From Promethearchaeia archaeon (GTDB lineage: Archaea; Asgardarchaeota; Lokiarchaeia; Sigyniarchaeales; SOKP01), in the NCBI GenBank assembly GCA_029856145.1, contig JAHQWK010000008.1:124001-188000 (forward strand): 64,000 nt of DNA, given 5' to 3'. Below, piece after piece: positions 8,524-17,040 of this stretch. The notes under the pieces were generated by a model. The model was not told the origin of the DNA. It saw only the letters and a list, made by a program, of their open reading frames with translations, and did no database searches. The number at the start of each line of letters is the position of its first letter. The stretch's first letter is position 1. Both the position numbers and the translations under genes were made by a program.

Positions 8524-9390
8524 ATGAGCTCTGAAGTAATTAAAGAAAATGATTTAATCTTTTTGATTCTTGATCAAAAAAGAAGATGGCTAGTTCAAGT
8601 GAGATCTGGGGGCACTTTTCATACGCATAGAGGAATAATTGAGTTTAACGAAATTATTGGTAAAAATTTTGGTTCTGTTGTATTTTCCAAACCGTTTGAA
8701 ACTCAAGGTTATAAGTTCTTTGTATTAAAACCATTACCATCTGATTATATTCTTCATATGTCTCGGAAAACTCAAATTATATATCCTGAAGATACTGGAT
8801 TAATTTTAGTATATTCCGGAATTGGTCCTGGGAGTGTGATTGTTGAAGCAGGATGTGGTTCTGGAGCTCTCACATGTATATTAGGTAATTTTGTCAGTCC
8901 AAATGGACATATTTACTCATATGATATTAATGAAAAATCAATTAAAAGAGCAAAATTAAATGTAAAAAAAGCGGAATTAGAGGATGTTGTCACAATTCAA
9001 TATGGAGATATTCTAAACGATGATCTTCAACATAAAAATGTAGATGTTGTTGTCTTAGATATGGCTACTCCCTGGAATGCTATTGAGAAAATTAAAAACT
9101 ACTTAAAATATAGTGGAACAGTTGTATCTTTTTCTCCAACAATAGAGCAGGTTAAAAAAACAGTCTCGGCGATGAAAAGTCAAAACTTTATTGAAGTAAA
9201 CACATATGAATTAATAAAAAGAAAAATCCAAGTAAAGGAAAATGCTACACGACCAGAAGTAAGAATGATTGGCCATACGGGATATTTAACATTTGGGCGA
9301 AAAATTGAAGATATAAAAAATCCATATAGAGAACAAAAACCAAAAGCAAAAGAAGTAATAAATATGAATGGAATGCCGTTAAGAGGATGA
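8524..9390 (+). CDS. trmI: tRNA (adenine-N1)-methyltransferase, TrmI family
   Basis: SAM-dependent enzyme that makes m1A at position 57/58 of the tRNA T-loop. The protein shows a beta N-terminal domain, then the TrmI linker DYILHMSRKTQIIYPEDTGLI, SAM motif I VEAGCGSGALTCILG near residue 110, the YDINEKSI acidic loop and the VVLDMATPWNAI motif IV region. The ORF track begins at a TTG (8497); I prefer the ATG at 8524 (MSSEVIKEND), which gives 288 aa, matching archaeal TrmI. The next gene encodes a tRNA-binding domain 7 bp downstream, so the pair probably forms a small tRNA-related operon. Confidence 0.92.
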   Translation: MSSEVIKENDLIFLILDQKRRWLVQVRSGGTFHTHRGIIEFNEIIGKNFGSVVFSKPFETQGYKFFVLKPLPSDYILHMSRKTQIIYPEDTGLILVYSGIGPGSVIVEAGCGSGALTCILGNFVSPNGHIYSYDINEKSIKRAKLNVKKAELEDVVTIQYGDILNDDLQHKNVDVVVLDMATPWNAIEKIKNYLKYSGTVVSFSPTIEQVKKTVSAMKSQNFIEVNTYELIKRKIQVKENATRPEVRMIGHTGYLTFGRKIEDIKNPYREQKPKAKEVINMNGMPLRG

Positions 9391-9397
9391 TTTTTTT

Positions 9398-9730
9398 ATG
9401 GAAATTGACTATAAAGATTTTTTAAAATTAGATATACGAGTTGGACTAGTTAAAAGTTGTGAAAAAATTCCAAAATCAAACAATCTCTATAAATTAATGG
9501 TGGATTGTGGAGAGAAAGACTTAAGACAAATTATTACTGGAATTGTTCATTATTATACCCCAGAAGAATTGATTAATGAGAAGATTGTTGTTTTAACAAA
9601 CCTAAAACCACGAAAAATTATGGGTATCGAAAGTCAGGGGATGTTACTTGCGGCTGATCTTAACAATGAACCATTCTTATTAAAAATAGACGAGAAAAAG
9701 CCGATTCCCCCGGGAGCCAAAATAAAATAG
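9398..9730 (+). CDS. tRNA-binding OB-fold protein (MetRS C-terminal / CsaA-like)
   Basis: A stand-alone 110-aa OB-fold tRNA-binding domain: FLKLDIRVGLVKSCEKIPKSNNLYKLMVDCG, then LRQIITGIVHYYTPEEL and LKPRKIMGIESQGMLLAAD. These strings are typical of the EMAP-II/Trbp111/CsaA domain that also occurs as the C-terminal domain of MetRS. In archaea a free copy may act in trans with MetRS or as a tRNA chaperone; which applies cannot be read from sequence. It follows trmI by 7 bp. It is convergent with the next gene, with the two stop codons adjacent. Confidence 0.9.
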   Translation: MEIDYKDFLKLDIRVGLVKSCEKIPKSNNLYKLMVDCGEKDLRQIITGIVHYYTPEELINEKIVVLTNLKPRKIMGIESQGMLLAADLNNEPFLLKIDEKKPIPPGAKIK

Positions 9731-10153
9731 TTAAAATCCTTTTAATTGAGACCCAGTTTTAAACTCTTTCTTTTTCTTAAATCGTTCTGTTTTAAAAAAA
9801 TGCTTCTTCTTTTCTGGTAATATTTCTATATATTTTCTTAATATATTTTCAACATAATCCTTTGTAGGCTTACTACTTGTAATTTTATTCGGTTGAGATA
9901 AATATTCTAATATTTCTTTATTTTTTGCATTGTAGGATAAGCCTAAATTCTTTAATGGAATATGTATAGAATGTAAAAACCATCCAGATGTTTTCTTATC
10001 ATGAGCCATTACTTTTAAGATATTAACATTTTCTTTTTTTATTTTAACATCAATTAACTTTTTACCAGGACGGATGATTATTGATACATATTCTGGAATC
10101 TGATTTCGCTGATTGTGTATCTTTTTATAAAAATTTTCAAGTCTTTTACTCAT
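9731..10153 (-). CDS. hypothetical basic protein
   Basis: A 140-aa protein, strongly lysine-rich, with no cysteines, no membrane segment and no motif I recognise. The first half has alternating hydrophobic strands (VSIIIRPGKKLIDVKIKKENVNILKVMAH) suggesting a small beta domain; the last 40 residues are mostly basic (KKKHFFKTERFKKKKEFK), consistent with nucleic-acid or membrane contact. It has its own promoter region, divergent from the gene at 10285. Function unknown. Confidence 0.6.
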   Translation of the reverse strand: MSKRLENFYKKIHNQRNQIPEYVSIIIRPGKKLIDVKIKKENVNILKVMAHDKKTSGWFLHSIHIPLKNLGLSYNAKNKEILEYLSQPNKITSSKPTKDYVENILRKYIEILPEKKKHFFKTERFKKKKEFKTGSQLKGF

Positions 10154-10284
10154 AATTAATTCAATAAGTTAACATTGCATTGTTGAAAACTATATCATAT
10201 TAAAAAGAATAAATTAAAATTCATAATTAAATTTATTATTTAAAAGATTTAGCCTATATTCTTTAATAATTAAAGGAAGGCAAA

Positions 10285-11328
10285 ATGAGCTCATTAGAAA
10301 CTCCCCTACAAGAAAAATTTGTATTAAAGAAAAAGCTCTGTATCTTAGGAGGAACTGAAAATTATAAGGATGAGTTTCAAAAAAAGTTGAGTTCTAATAG
10401 TCTACCAATCGAAAATAAACGAAATATTGGTGTAAACATAAGTAAGGTTGATTTTTTCTTTAAAAAAAATGAAAAATTTGAATTTCTTTTATGGAATATT
10501 GATTGTAGACAACCAAGGTCCTATTTACGAACAATTTTTTATAATGGGGCTGAAGCTATTATAATATTTATTTCAGAAACAAAAGTGGATCAAATTCTAC
10601 TCTACTTTAAAGAAATTCAAGCTCGGATTTCATCAATAACCATTGTATTTTGTATAATCCTTGAACAACACACTAGAGATGACATAATTAATAAATATTT
10701 TAAGAATGATGAATTTAATTCAATGATTAAATCAAATAACGTCCAGATTAATGAAATTTTTGAGGATTCAGAAATTCTAAATCAAATTTGTTTAATTTCA
10801 TTGAAGAGAACTAAATATAAAGAATTAGAAAATACTTATTTCATAGACTTTATTCCTTTACCTCTCCTTTTTGAGAATGATGAGATTACGGATGAATGTA
10901 GTGATTATTATGAACCTGAGACTCGTAATATAAATATCAACATAACCATAAATACAGAACAATTGATTAAGTATATTTTGAAATTAAAGCTGAATGTAAA
11001 TTTTGAATCTGAGAATTGGATTAAAGTTAAAAATAAAAAACTCGGTATATTTTCAATTTATCTTAAAAATGGTAATGTGTATTATTATCCTAAAGTTTGT
11101 GAGAGATGTAAGGATCATACATGCCTGAAACTCAAAAAATCTCCATTTTTTATTTGCATTGAATTAGGAGAATCAGAAGGGTGGACTAATATTAATGGAT
11201 TTGACCAACCTGAACTCCTTATCTTAACAAAAATTTTTGCCTTGATAGAAGGTAACGAAAATAATTTACCAAGATCAGTATTAAAGCAAATTAAAAGTAT
11301 TAACATATGTGAGAAAGGTAGAAAATAA
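10285..11328 (+). CDS. degenerate Ras-like (pseudo-GTPase) protein with C-terminal cysteine cluster
   Basis: The N-terminal 130 residues have the layout of Ras/Rab-type GTPases: beta-1 KKLCILGGTENYKDEF where a P-loop should be, GVNISKVDFFFK in the switch I/beta-2 position, and FEFLLWNIDCRQPRSYLRTIFYNGAEAIIIFIS where WDxxGQ...GA would stand. The P-loop lysine-serine/threonine pair, the DxxG glycine and an NKxD motif are missing, so GTP hydrolysis is unlikely. Residues 270-290 carry CERCKDHTCLKLKKSPFFIC, a possible metal site. A good ribosome site (GGAAGG) precedes the ATG, and yjbQ starts 3 bp after the stop. The homology is inferred from motif layout only. Confidence 0.6.
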   Translation: MSSLETPLQEKFVLKKKLCILGGTENYKDEFQKKLSSNSLPIENKRNIGVNISKVDFFFKKNEKFEFLLWNIDCRQPRSYLRTIFYNGAEAIIIFISETKVDQILLYFKEIQARISSITIVFCIILEQHTRDDIINKYFKNDEFNSMIKSNNVQINEIFEDSEILNQICLISLKRTKYKELENTYFIDFIPLPLLFENDEITDECSDYYEPETRNININITINTEQLIKYILKLKLNVNFESENWIKVKNKKLGIFSIYLKNGNVYYYPKVCERCKDHTCLKLKKSPFFICIELGESEGWTNINGFDQPELLILTKIFALIEGNENNLPRSVLKQIKSINICEKGRK

Positions 11329-11331
11329 AAA

Positions 11332-11754
11332 ATGACAGCAGTATTAAAAACTTTTGAGTTAAAAACAAAAGCTTATTGTGATATTATCAATATAACTGAA
11401 CAAGTTCAACAATGCATAAACAAAAGTGGTATAAACGATGGAATCATAAATGTCCATGTAGCTGGGTCCACAGGTGCAATTTCAACTGTAGAGTATGAAC
11501 CAGGACTTGTAAAGCATGACATCAAGCAGCTGCTAGAAAAATTAATACCGTATGACGAAGATTATGCTCATCATAAAACTTGGCATGATTATAATGGAGC
11601 TGGACATTTAAGGAGTTTTCTAATTAAAACCTCCCAAGTTTTTCCATTTAAAAATCAAAAATTGATTTTAGGAACTTGGCAGCAAATTATTTTTATTGAA
11701 TGTGATGAACGAGCCAGATCCAGAAAAATATACTGTACGATTGTTGGCGACTAA
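11332..11754 (+). CDS. YjbQ/UPF0047 family protein
   Basis: A 140-aa member of the small UPF0047/YjbQ family: NVHVAGSTGAISTVEYEPGL, DEDYAHHKTWHDYNGAGHLRSF and LGTWQQIIFIECDERARSRKI are the three conserved blocks, with the clustered histidines that line its active site. Some bacterial members have weak thiamine-phosphate synthase activity, but the physiological role is unsettled. It is translated directly after the pseudo-GTPase-like gene with a 3-bp gap, a linkage that may matter for that unknown protein. It starts at an ATG. Confidence 0.93.
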   Translation: MTAVLKTFELKTKAYCDIINITEQVQQCINKSGINDGIINVHVAGSTGAISTVEYEPGLVKHDIKQLLEKLIPYDEDYAHHKTWHDYNGAGHLRSFLIKTSQVFPFKNQKLILGTWQQIIFIECDERARSRKIYCTIVGD

Positions 11755-11790
11755 GAATTTCAGAGTATTTTAAAAAAAATAAAAAGTTTA

Positions 11791-12030
11791 TTATTTTGGC
11801 TTAGCGTTTTTTATTAAATTATCCAATTCTGTTATTATTATTTGGTATTTATCTCGAATCCGAATTTTCTCGAATTTATTTGTAAGACCCATGACTGATT
11901 GATCAAACTGATTTACTTTTTGAGTAAATACAGGGATTTTCTTAAGTGTTTTATATGTGTTTTCTTTTAGACTAATCTGATATTCTAAATTTTGTAAAAA
12001 TTTATTTTCTATTTCTATCAAATACATCAT
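11791..12030 (-). CDS. small hypothetical helical protein
   Basis: A 79-aa, charged, helical protein without cysteines or membrane segments. The heptad-like spacing (IEIENKFLQNLEYQISLKENTYKTLKK) suggests a short coiled coil. It begins MMYLIEIENK, so the second ATG could be used. It is convergent with yjbQ and lies about 210 bp downstream of another minus-strand small gene. I do not recognise it; coding status rests mainly on a clean frame and biased amino-acid composition. Confidence 0.45.
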   Translation of the reverse strand: MMYLIEIENKFLQNLEYQISLKENTYKTLKKIPVFTQKVNQFDQSVMGLTNKFEKIRIRDKYQIIITELDNLIKNAKPK

Positions 12031-12193
12031 CCTATTTCATAAATTATATTATTGAGTAAAATCAGTCCATCTGCTTTAAAAAATATAAATGTCATATAAA
12101 TATCATCGAAATTACTCTAAAATCACTATTCTTTTAGTGGTTTCTCTTAATAAATTGAAATTATAAACATAGGAATAATATTTAGATGAGATC

Positions 12194-12208
12194 TCGATAT
12201 TATATCGA
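12194..12208. repeat. 15-bp inverted repeat (7-bp arms, 1-nt centre)
   Basis: TCGATAT-T-ATATCGA is a perfect inverted repeat in the 209-bp gap between two minus-strand small genes, about 165 bp upstream of the 79-aa gene. It is AT-rich and has no following T-run, so an operator-like site is more plausible than a terminator. No regulator is implied by its position. Confidence 0.35.
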
Positions 12209-12239
12209 TCAATATACATTTTAGCGCAAAAATTCTAAC

Positions 12240-12551
12240 TTAAAAACTCTGTTTTACTAGGTTATACAAGAGGATGCCCAGCAATTCTCTTTGTTCTCTG
12301 ACAGTTCTAGCAATTCCGTTCAGGTTTATTATCATTGCTCCAAGACAAAGTATTCCCCCTGAAAACACGATAACCCATCCTAATGAAGGTTCACGGAGAG
12401 GAAAGTTATCCCATGCAAGTAAAAATCCAACAATTCCTATTATATACCAAAAAAGCATGAAAGAAAAATAACATTTAATCTTTCTATTACTGTATATATT
12501 TAACCTTCTAATTAGGATTTTAAATTTTATGATAAATTTTGAATTGGTCAT
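12240..12551 (-). CDS. small membrane protein, two transmembrane helices
   Basis: A 103-aa protein with a basic N-terminus (KFKILIRRLNIYSNRKIK), a first hydrophobic helix around residues 31-45 (FMLFWYIIGIVGFLLAW) and a second around residues 58-75 (GWVIVFSGGILCLGAMII), then a charged tail. Positive residues at the N-terminus suggest cytoplasmic ends. It is divergent from the TPR gene. No family recognised. Confidence 0.55.
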   Translation of the reverse strand: MTNSKFIIKFKILIRRLNIYSNRKIKCYFSFMLFWYIIGIVGFLLAWDNFPLREPSLGWVIVFSGGILCLGAMIINLNGIARTVREQRELLGILLYNLVKQSF

Positions 12552-12670
12552 ATCTCTGAATTTAAATTATAAGGTATCAATTTAAACAAAAAAAAACCAA
12601 AGAGTTTTTTTTTTAAAAAGTTATAGTTAATTAGATTTTATAAAAAAAATATAATAAAAGACAAAAAATC

Positions 12671-13993
12671 ATGAATTTAAATGCAAATGAATTTATGAAA
12701 AAAATTCAACTTTTAATGTCTCAGGGGCAAGTTGAAGAGGCAATTGATTTACTTGAAGACTCTATAAAGTCCAACCCTAAGTTTGTTGAGAGATGGATGT
12801 TGCTTGCATCGATTTTTCGAGCTGTGGGGCGAATTGATAAGTCAATCGAGATTTGTAAAAAAGCCTCAGAGATTATACCTGACAATTCAATAATCTGGAA
12901 TAATCTTGGGCATCTATATATTGAGAAAAATCTTTATGAGGAAGCGATTGACCCAATTAAAAAAGCATTATCCATTGACTCTAAAAATGCGAGTGCGTGG
13001 TTTTCTCTTGGTCGAGTATATGTGTCGAAAGAGGATTATACCCAAGGTATTGAAGCTTTTGAAAAAGCGGTAAAAATCGCACCAAATCGAGTTGAATTAT
13101 GGAATGCTCTGGGATCAGCATTAGATGATAATAATCAGTATAAAGAATCAATCAGAGCCTATAAGAAAGCGTTAGAACTTCAACCGGATTCATTTAATAC
13201 TATGGTTGGTTTAGGTATGGTCTATGCAAATGCTGGAGATTTTAAGGACGCAATAAAGACTTATGAAAAATGTTTAAAAGTTGAACCTGATAACGAAGTG
13301 TTATGGTTTCAACTTGGTAAGGCACTTTCAGGTGCGGGGAAATTAGATGACGCAGTTAGGGCAATCAAGGAGGGATTAGCTCTCAATCCTAGTATTGTTC
13401 AAGCATGGATGGATCTCCACGATGTATATGAAAAGAAAGGAGAACAAGAGCTTGCAATTGAAGCCATGAGAAAAGCTATGGTAACGGGAAAAGTGGATAT
13501 TGCATTCGCAGGTAGTGAAGAAGAAGCAATATCCAAAATTGGTGAATGGGGTCAAGAGCAAAAAAACAAGGAAACTGAGCTTGATTCAATGGTAGAAAGA
13601 CGATTATTCCCTTCTTGGTCATTTAAGGTCCCACCAGATTTTGAAGAGCGTCCAGACGGAAACAGAACTCAGTTGATTTCGCCTGATGGAGAAAGATGCA
13701 TTACAACAAGTGCATTAACTTTTGGAGAACAAGCACTCCCTGAAATTATTGCTGATATTGGCAGACAATATGAACAAGCGGGATTTAAAAAAAGATTTGA
13801 TATAAAATACAAGGATTACACCGGTTTTGTCTTTGAAAATGACCAGTACGCTCATATGGGTACTTTTGTAATACAAAGGGCAATGGCTGCACCTTCAGGA
13901 GTCCTTATGTTGACATTCTCTGTCGCCGACACAAAAGAAAATAAAGATTGGGCTTTGCTTGTAATTAATACAGTGAAGTATTACAAAAACTAA
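12671..13993 (+). CDS. TPR-repeat protein with C-terminal DcrB/PsbP-like domain
   Basis: Residues about 5-275 are roughly eight tandem 34-residue tetratricopeptide repeats with the usual W/L/G/Y/A/F/A/P spacing (for example NASAWFSLGRVYVSKEDYTQGIEAFEKAVKIAP), a scaffold for protein-protein contacts. Residues about 300-440 form a different domain (FPSWSFKVPPDFEER, FVIQRAMAAPSGVLMLTFSVAD, DWALLVINTVKYY) resembling the compact DcrB/PsbP/DUF1795 fold. There is no signal peptide, so it is probably cytoplasmic. It stands alone, followed 60 bp later by the LRR gene on the same strand. The partner is unknown. Confidence 0.75.
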   Translation: MNLNANEFMKKIQLLMSQGQVEEAIDLLEDSIKSNPKFVERWMLLASIFRAVGRIDKSIEICKKASEIIPDNSIIWNNLGHLYIEKNLYEEAIDPIKKALSIDSKNASAWFSLGRVYVSKEDYTQGIEAFEKAVKIAPNRVELWNALGSALDDNNQYKESIRAYKKALELQPDSFNTMVGLGMVYANAGDFKDAIKTYEKCLKVEPDNEVLWFQLGKALSGAGKLDDAVRAIKEGLALNPSIVQAWMDLHDVYEKKGEQELAIEAMRKAMVTGKVDIAFAGSEEEAISKIGEWGQEQKNKETELDSMVERRLFPSWSFKVPPDFEERPDGNRTQLISPDGERCITTSALTFGEQALPEIIADIGRQYEQAGFKKRFDIKYKDYTGFVFENDQYAHMGTFVIQRAMAAPSGVLMLTFSVADTKENKDWALLVINTVKYYKN

Positions 13994-14053
13994 TGAGGTT
14001 TCAAGACTCAAAGTAAGACAGAACAATGAATTAAAAGTTTATAATCATATTTC

Positions 14054-16810
14054 ATGTTTAGTATGGAAGAAAATATCTTAAAATGTAAAAATTGTGGTTC
14101 TACGGATATTTTACAAACTATTGAAGGATTTGTGTGTAGAAGCTGTGGAATACTCTGGAATGATGATATGGAATATAGCAAACTTACTAAACCGAAAGAG
14201 TTTAAAGTTAACGATTATCTAAGTTTAAAGTTAGAGGGTAATAGTACCAATATCTATGTTAAAGGAAGATTATTCCAACAGTGCAAATTTCTCTTATTGA
14301 ATATACCTATTGATGAGATAACATCGTTTGATGCTGTTGAATCGATCGATGAAGCAGCAGATAAGTTGGATCGCTCATTAGAAAACCCTTCAAGTAATTT
14401 TATGATCCCTCCTGAAACGGAATTCTGGGGTCACTGTTCAAATCTACAAGTCTGGTATGAAAATAATTACGATACACGTTTAATCCATAGTAATTTGGCA
14501 TTTCCTTTATTGAAAAGACTAGTGGAAGCCGGGGATGTGAATGCTAAGAAAGTCTCTAAAGAGGAGATTGTTAACCGATATATCGAAGGAAATGAAACAG
14601 TTCAAACCTATTTAATGGAGCAAGGCTATTTAACCAATCTAGAAAGTGAAGAACTCAAATTATTAGCCATGGAATTATTCGGAAAAGAGAATTATACTGG
14701 TTTGGCTCTCTTTAACATAAACACTATTCAACATATTAGGTTTAGAAAAGATGAAGTAATAGACTTAATTTTTGATTCGAATTATGAATTTAAAAGTTGG
14801 ATAAATAAATTCTTAAAAGAAAGACTTAATGCTGGATTATTCATTCATAGATTATTATTATCTTTATTTACTACTAGCCTGAATAAAACCGATGAGTTTA
14901 CAAAGAACTTATATAAAAATGGTTTTAAGAAATGTTTTCTCCAAGCTGATAATAGAACAAAGTTAGAGTTAGCCTATAGGGCAGAATTACAGATCTTTGA
15001 TAATAAAGAGAGAGAACACCTTCTTAATTTTATAGATTTTGAGGTAATAAATGAATATCAACCAGAAGAAGCACTCCATATATTAAGTCATTTTGTATAT
15101 TATGAGTCGACTAAAGCTAGAAAAGTCCTTCACGAAAAGATAAAAAAGTATTTTGAAAATAAAAATAAGGCTATGATACGACATATAATTGAATGTAAAT
15201 ATATACAATACTTAGAGCCTCGTGAATTAGATTTTTTAATAGAAAATTTTGATTACACAATTATAACTGAACAGGAAGTAAGAAAACCTTTTGAAGATGA
15301 AGCGTATAAGCAATTAGGAATCTTAGGTAATTTTGGATATTCTAAGGCAAATCAGATTCTTAAGGAAGAATTTTTGAAAAGATTTAAAGAGGATCAGCTT
15401 AAGGGAGTTGATTTCTTAAGGGGATATCTAAGTCATTTAAAAAGAACTGAGTTAGAAGATTTTTTAAAAGATTTAGATTATACCACAATCCTCAATCAAG
15501 ATTTTTCACATACTTTCAATATATTAAGCACATTAGAGGAAATGGGGATTCAGAAAGCAAGAAGAATATACAAGCAATTATATGGATCCCGTCCACTAGT
15601 TAAACTTTTTTCCTCTATGGATACCAGCAAACAGGAGAGCATTTATGAAAAAAAGTTAGAATTAATACGAAGTATTTTACCTCCCTTAGAATACACTTTT
15701 CTACAAGAGCTTCAGTTACTAATTGACGAGAAAATTCAAATTTTTATAGATCCAAGAATTAGTAATTCTCCTTCCATTGTAATTAAGCAAAAGAAAATTT
15801 CACAAATAAGGATGGAGAGACAAAATATAGAAGTAATACCGAAATCTATTAGAAATTTAAAATCTTTGAAAATTTTAAATCTCAATTACAATCGATTGAA
15901 AGCCCTACCTGAAGAAATTGGTGAAATAACCTTTCTTGAGGATCTTTTGCTAATGGACAATTCAATCACAGGATTACCCGAGACAATGGGAAAGTTAGTT
16001 CATTTACGGTATTTAGATTTGACGAGGAATAAACTAGATTCCCTACCTCGTTCGATTACAAAGCTTAAAAAATTAGAATATTTAAATTTAAATTTCAACA
16101 ACTTTCGAAACATGCCTAAAATTATTGGGAAATTAGAATCTCTAAAGTATCTTTTTTTTGATTATAATCAATTACATAATTTGCCTAACATTTTTCATAA
16201 ATTAGGAAATTTAAAACGAATTGACCTGCAAGGGAATAGATTAAAGACAATACCTGGGGCATTACTAAAATTAAATTCTATTAAGAAGATATCTTTATCC
16301 AAGGAGTTTTTAGATATGAAGACCATTAATCTGCTTGAGTCAATAAAAAAGGAGTATTCTAAATTTGTGAAAGAAGCGGATAGAAAACCTTCAATCTGGA
16401 GTATGCTATGGGAGGAACCCATGGTAAAACCCTTAAATATTTTGTTTGATAAATACATTCTTCGATTTTTTTATGAATGGGGGGGATTTACCAACATTTT
16501 TTGGTCTTACAATGATGAAACTATCACTAAATATGGATATCCTGCTAGACTATACAGTTTACCTTTATCTTCTGATATAATAGATAAATTTAGGTCTCTT
16601 TCTATGAAGTGGCAAAAAATAAATAGATTTTTCATGTATAAAGAAAAATATAATATTGGCTCAAATCTTGAAGTCGAAGCAATGGAGAAGGAACTAGAGG
16701 TATTAAAAAATGAGACTAAAGATACATTTTTAAAGGCGATAAAGCAATTAGGGCCTAATTTTCAGGTTAAGTTCCAAATGGAAGGATATGGACTTCCATA
16801 TGAGAGATAA
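14054..16810 (+). CDS. large zinc-ribbon / helical / leucine-rich-repeat protein (Lokiarchaeia-type)
   Basis: A 918-aa protein. Residues 9-35 form a zinc ribbon (CKNCGSTDI ... CRSCGILW). Then comes a beta segment (KVNDYLSLKLEGNSTNIYV) and a conserved block (CKFLLLNIPIDEITSFDAVESIDEAADKL, PPETEFWGHCSNLQVWYENNYDTR) that, from memory, recurs in many Lokiarchaeal LRR proteins. Residues about 240-560 look like HEAT-type helices. Residues about 580-755 hold seven 23-residue LRRs (LKILNLNYNRLKALPEEIGE and relatives). The C-terminus ends in coiled-coil-like helices. The ATG at 14063 is an alternative start. Intracellular LRR proteins often bind small GTPases, and a Rag-like GTPase is the next gene; a link is only inference. 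Confidence 0.75.
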   Translation: MFSMEENILKCKNCGSTDILQTIEGFVCRSCGILWNDDMEYSKLTKPKEFKVNDYLSLKLEGNSTNIYVKGRLFQQCKFLLLNIPIDEITSFDAVESIDEAADKLDRSLENPSSNFMIPPETEFWGHCSNLQVWYENNYDTRLIHSNLAFPLLKRLVEAGDVNAKKVSKEEIVNRYIEGNETVQTYLMEQGYLTNLESEELKLLAMELFGKENYTGLALFNINTIQHIRFRKDEVIDLIFDSNYEFKSWINKFLKERLNAGLFIHRLLLSLFTTSLNKTDEFTKNLYKNGFKKCFLQADNRTKLELAYRAELQIFDNKEREHLLNFIDFEVINEYQPEEALHILSHFVYYESTKARKVLHEKIKKYFENKNKAMIRHIIECKYIQYLEPRELDFLIENFDYTIITEQEVRKPFEDEAYKQLGILGNFGYSKANQILKEEFLKRFKEDQLKGVDFLRGYLSHLKRTELEDFLKDLDYTTILNQDFSHTFNILSTLEEMGIQKARRIYKQLYGSRPLVKLFSSMDTSKQESIYEKKLELIRSILPPLEYTFLQELQLLIDEKIQIFIDPRISNSPSIVIKQKKISQIRMERQNIEVIPKSIRNLKSLKILNLNYNRLKALPEEIGEITFLEDLLLMDNSITGLPETMGKLVHLRYLDLTRNKLDSLPRSITKLKKLEYLNLNFNNFRNMPKIIGKLESLKYLFFDYNQLHNLPNIFHKLGNLKRIDLQGNRLKTIPGALLKLNSIKKISLSKEFLDMKTINLLESIKKEYSKFVKEADRKPSIWSMLWEEPMVKPLNILFDKYILRFFYEWGGFTNIFWSYNDETITKYGYPARLYSLPLSSDIIDKFRSLSMKWQKINRFFMYKEKYNIGSNLEVEAMEKELEVLKNETKDTFLKAIKQLGPNFQVKFQMEGYGLPYER

Positions 16811-17040
16811 AGAGCTTACACGGTTAGCATCTTGAATAACAAATAAATAGGTATTATAAATTAAGATCGCTTTTCATTCAAAAAAAAATAAGTGGATGAA
16901 ATTATAGAAATTACATTAAAATTGAAATAGAAATTGGATTTTGATGAGTGACGGTAAGCAAATAAATAAAGTAGATTTTTACATAAGTTAAAAAATATGG
17001 AATTTATTAATTTTATAATTAGAAAACTTAAGGATTAACA

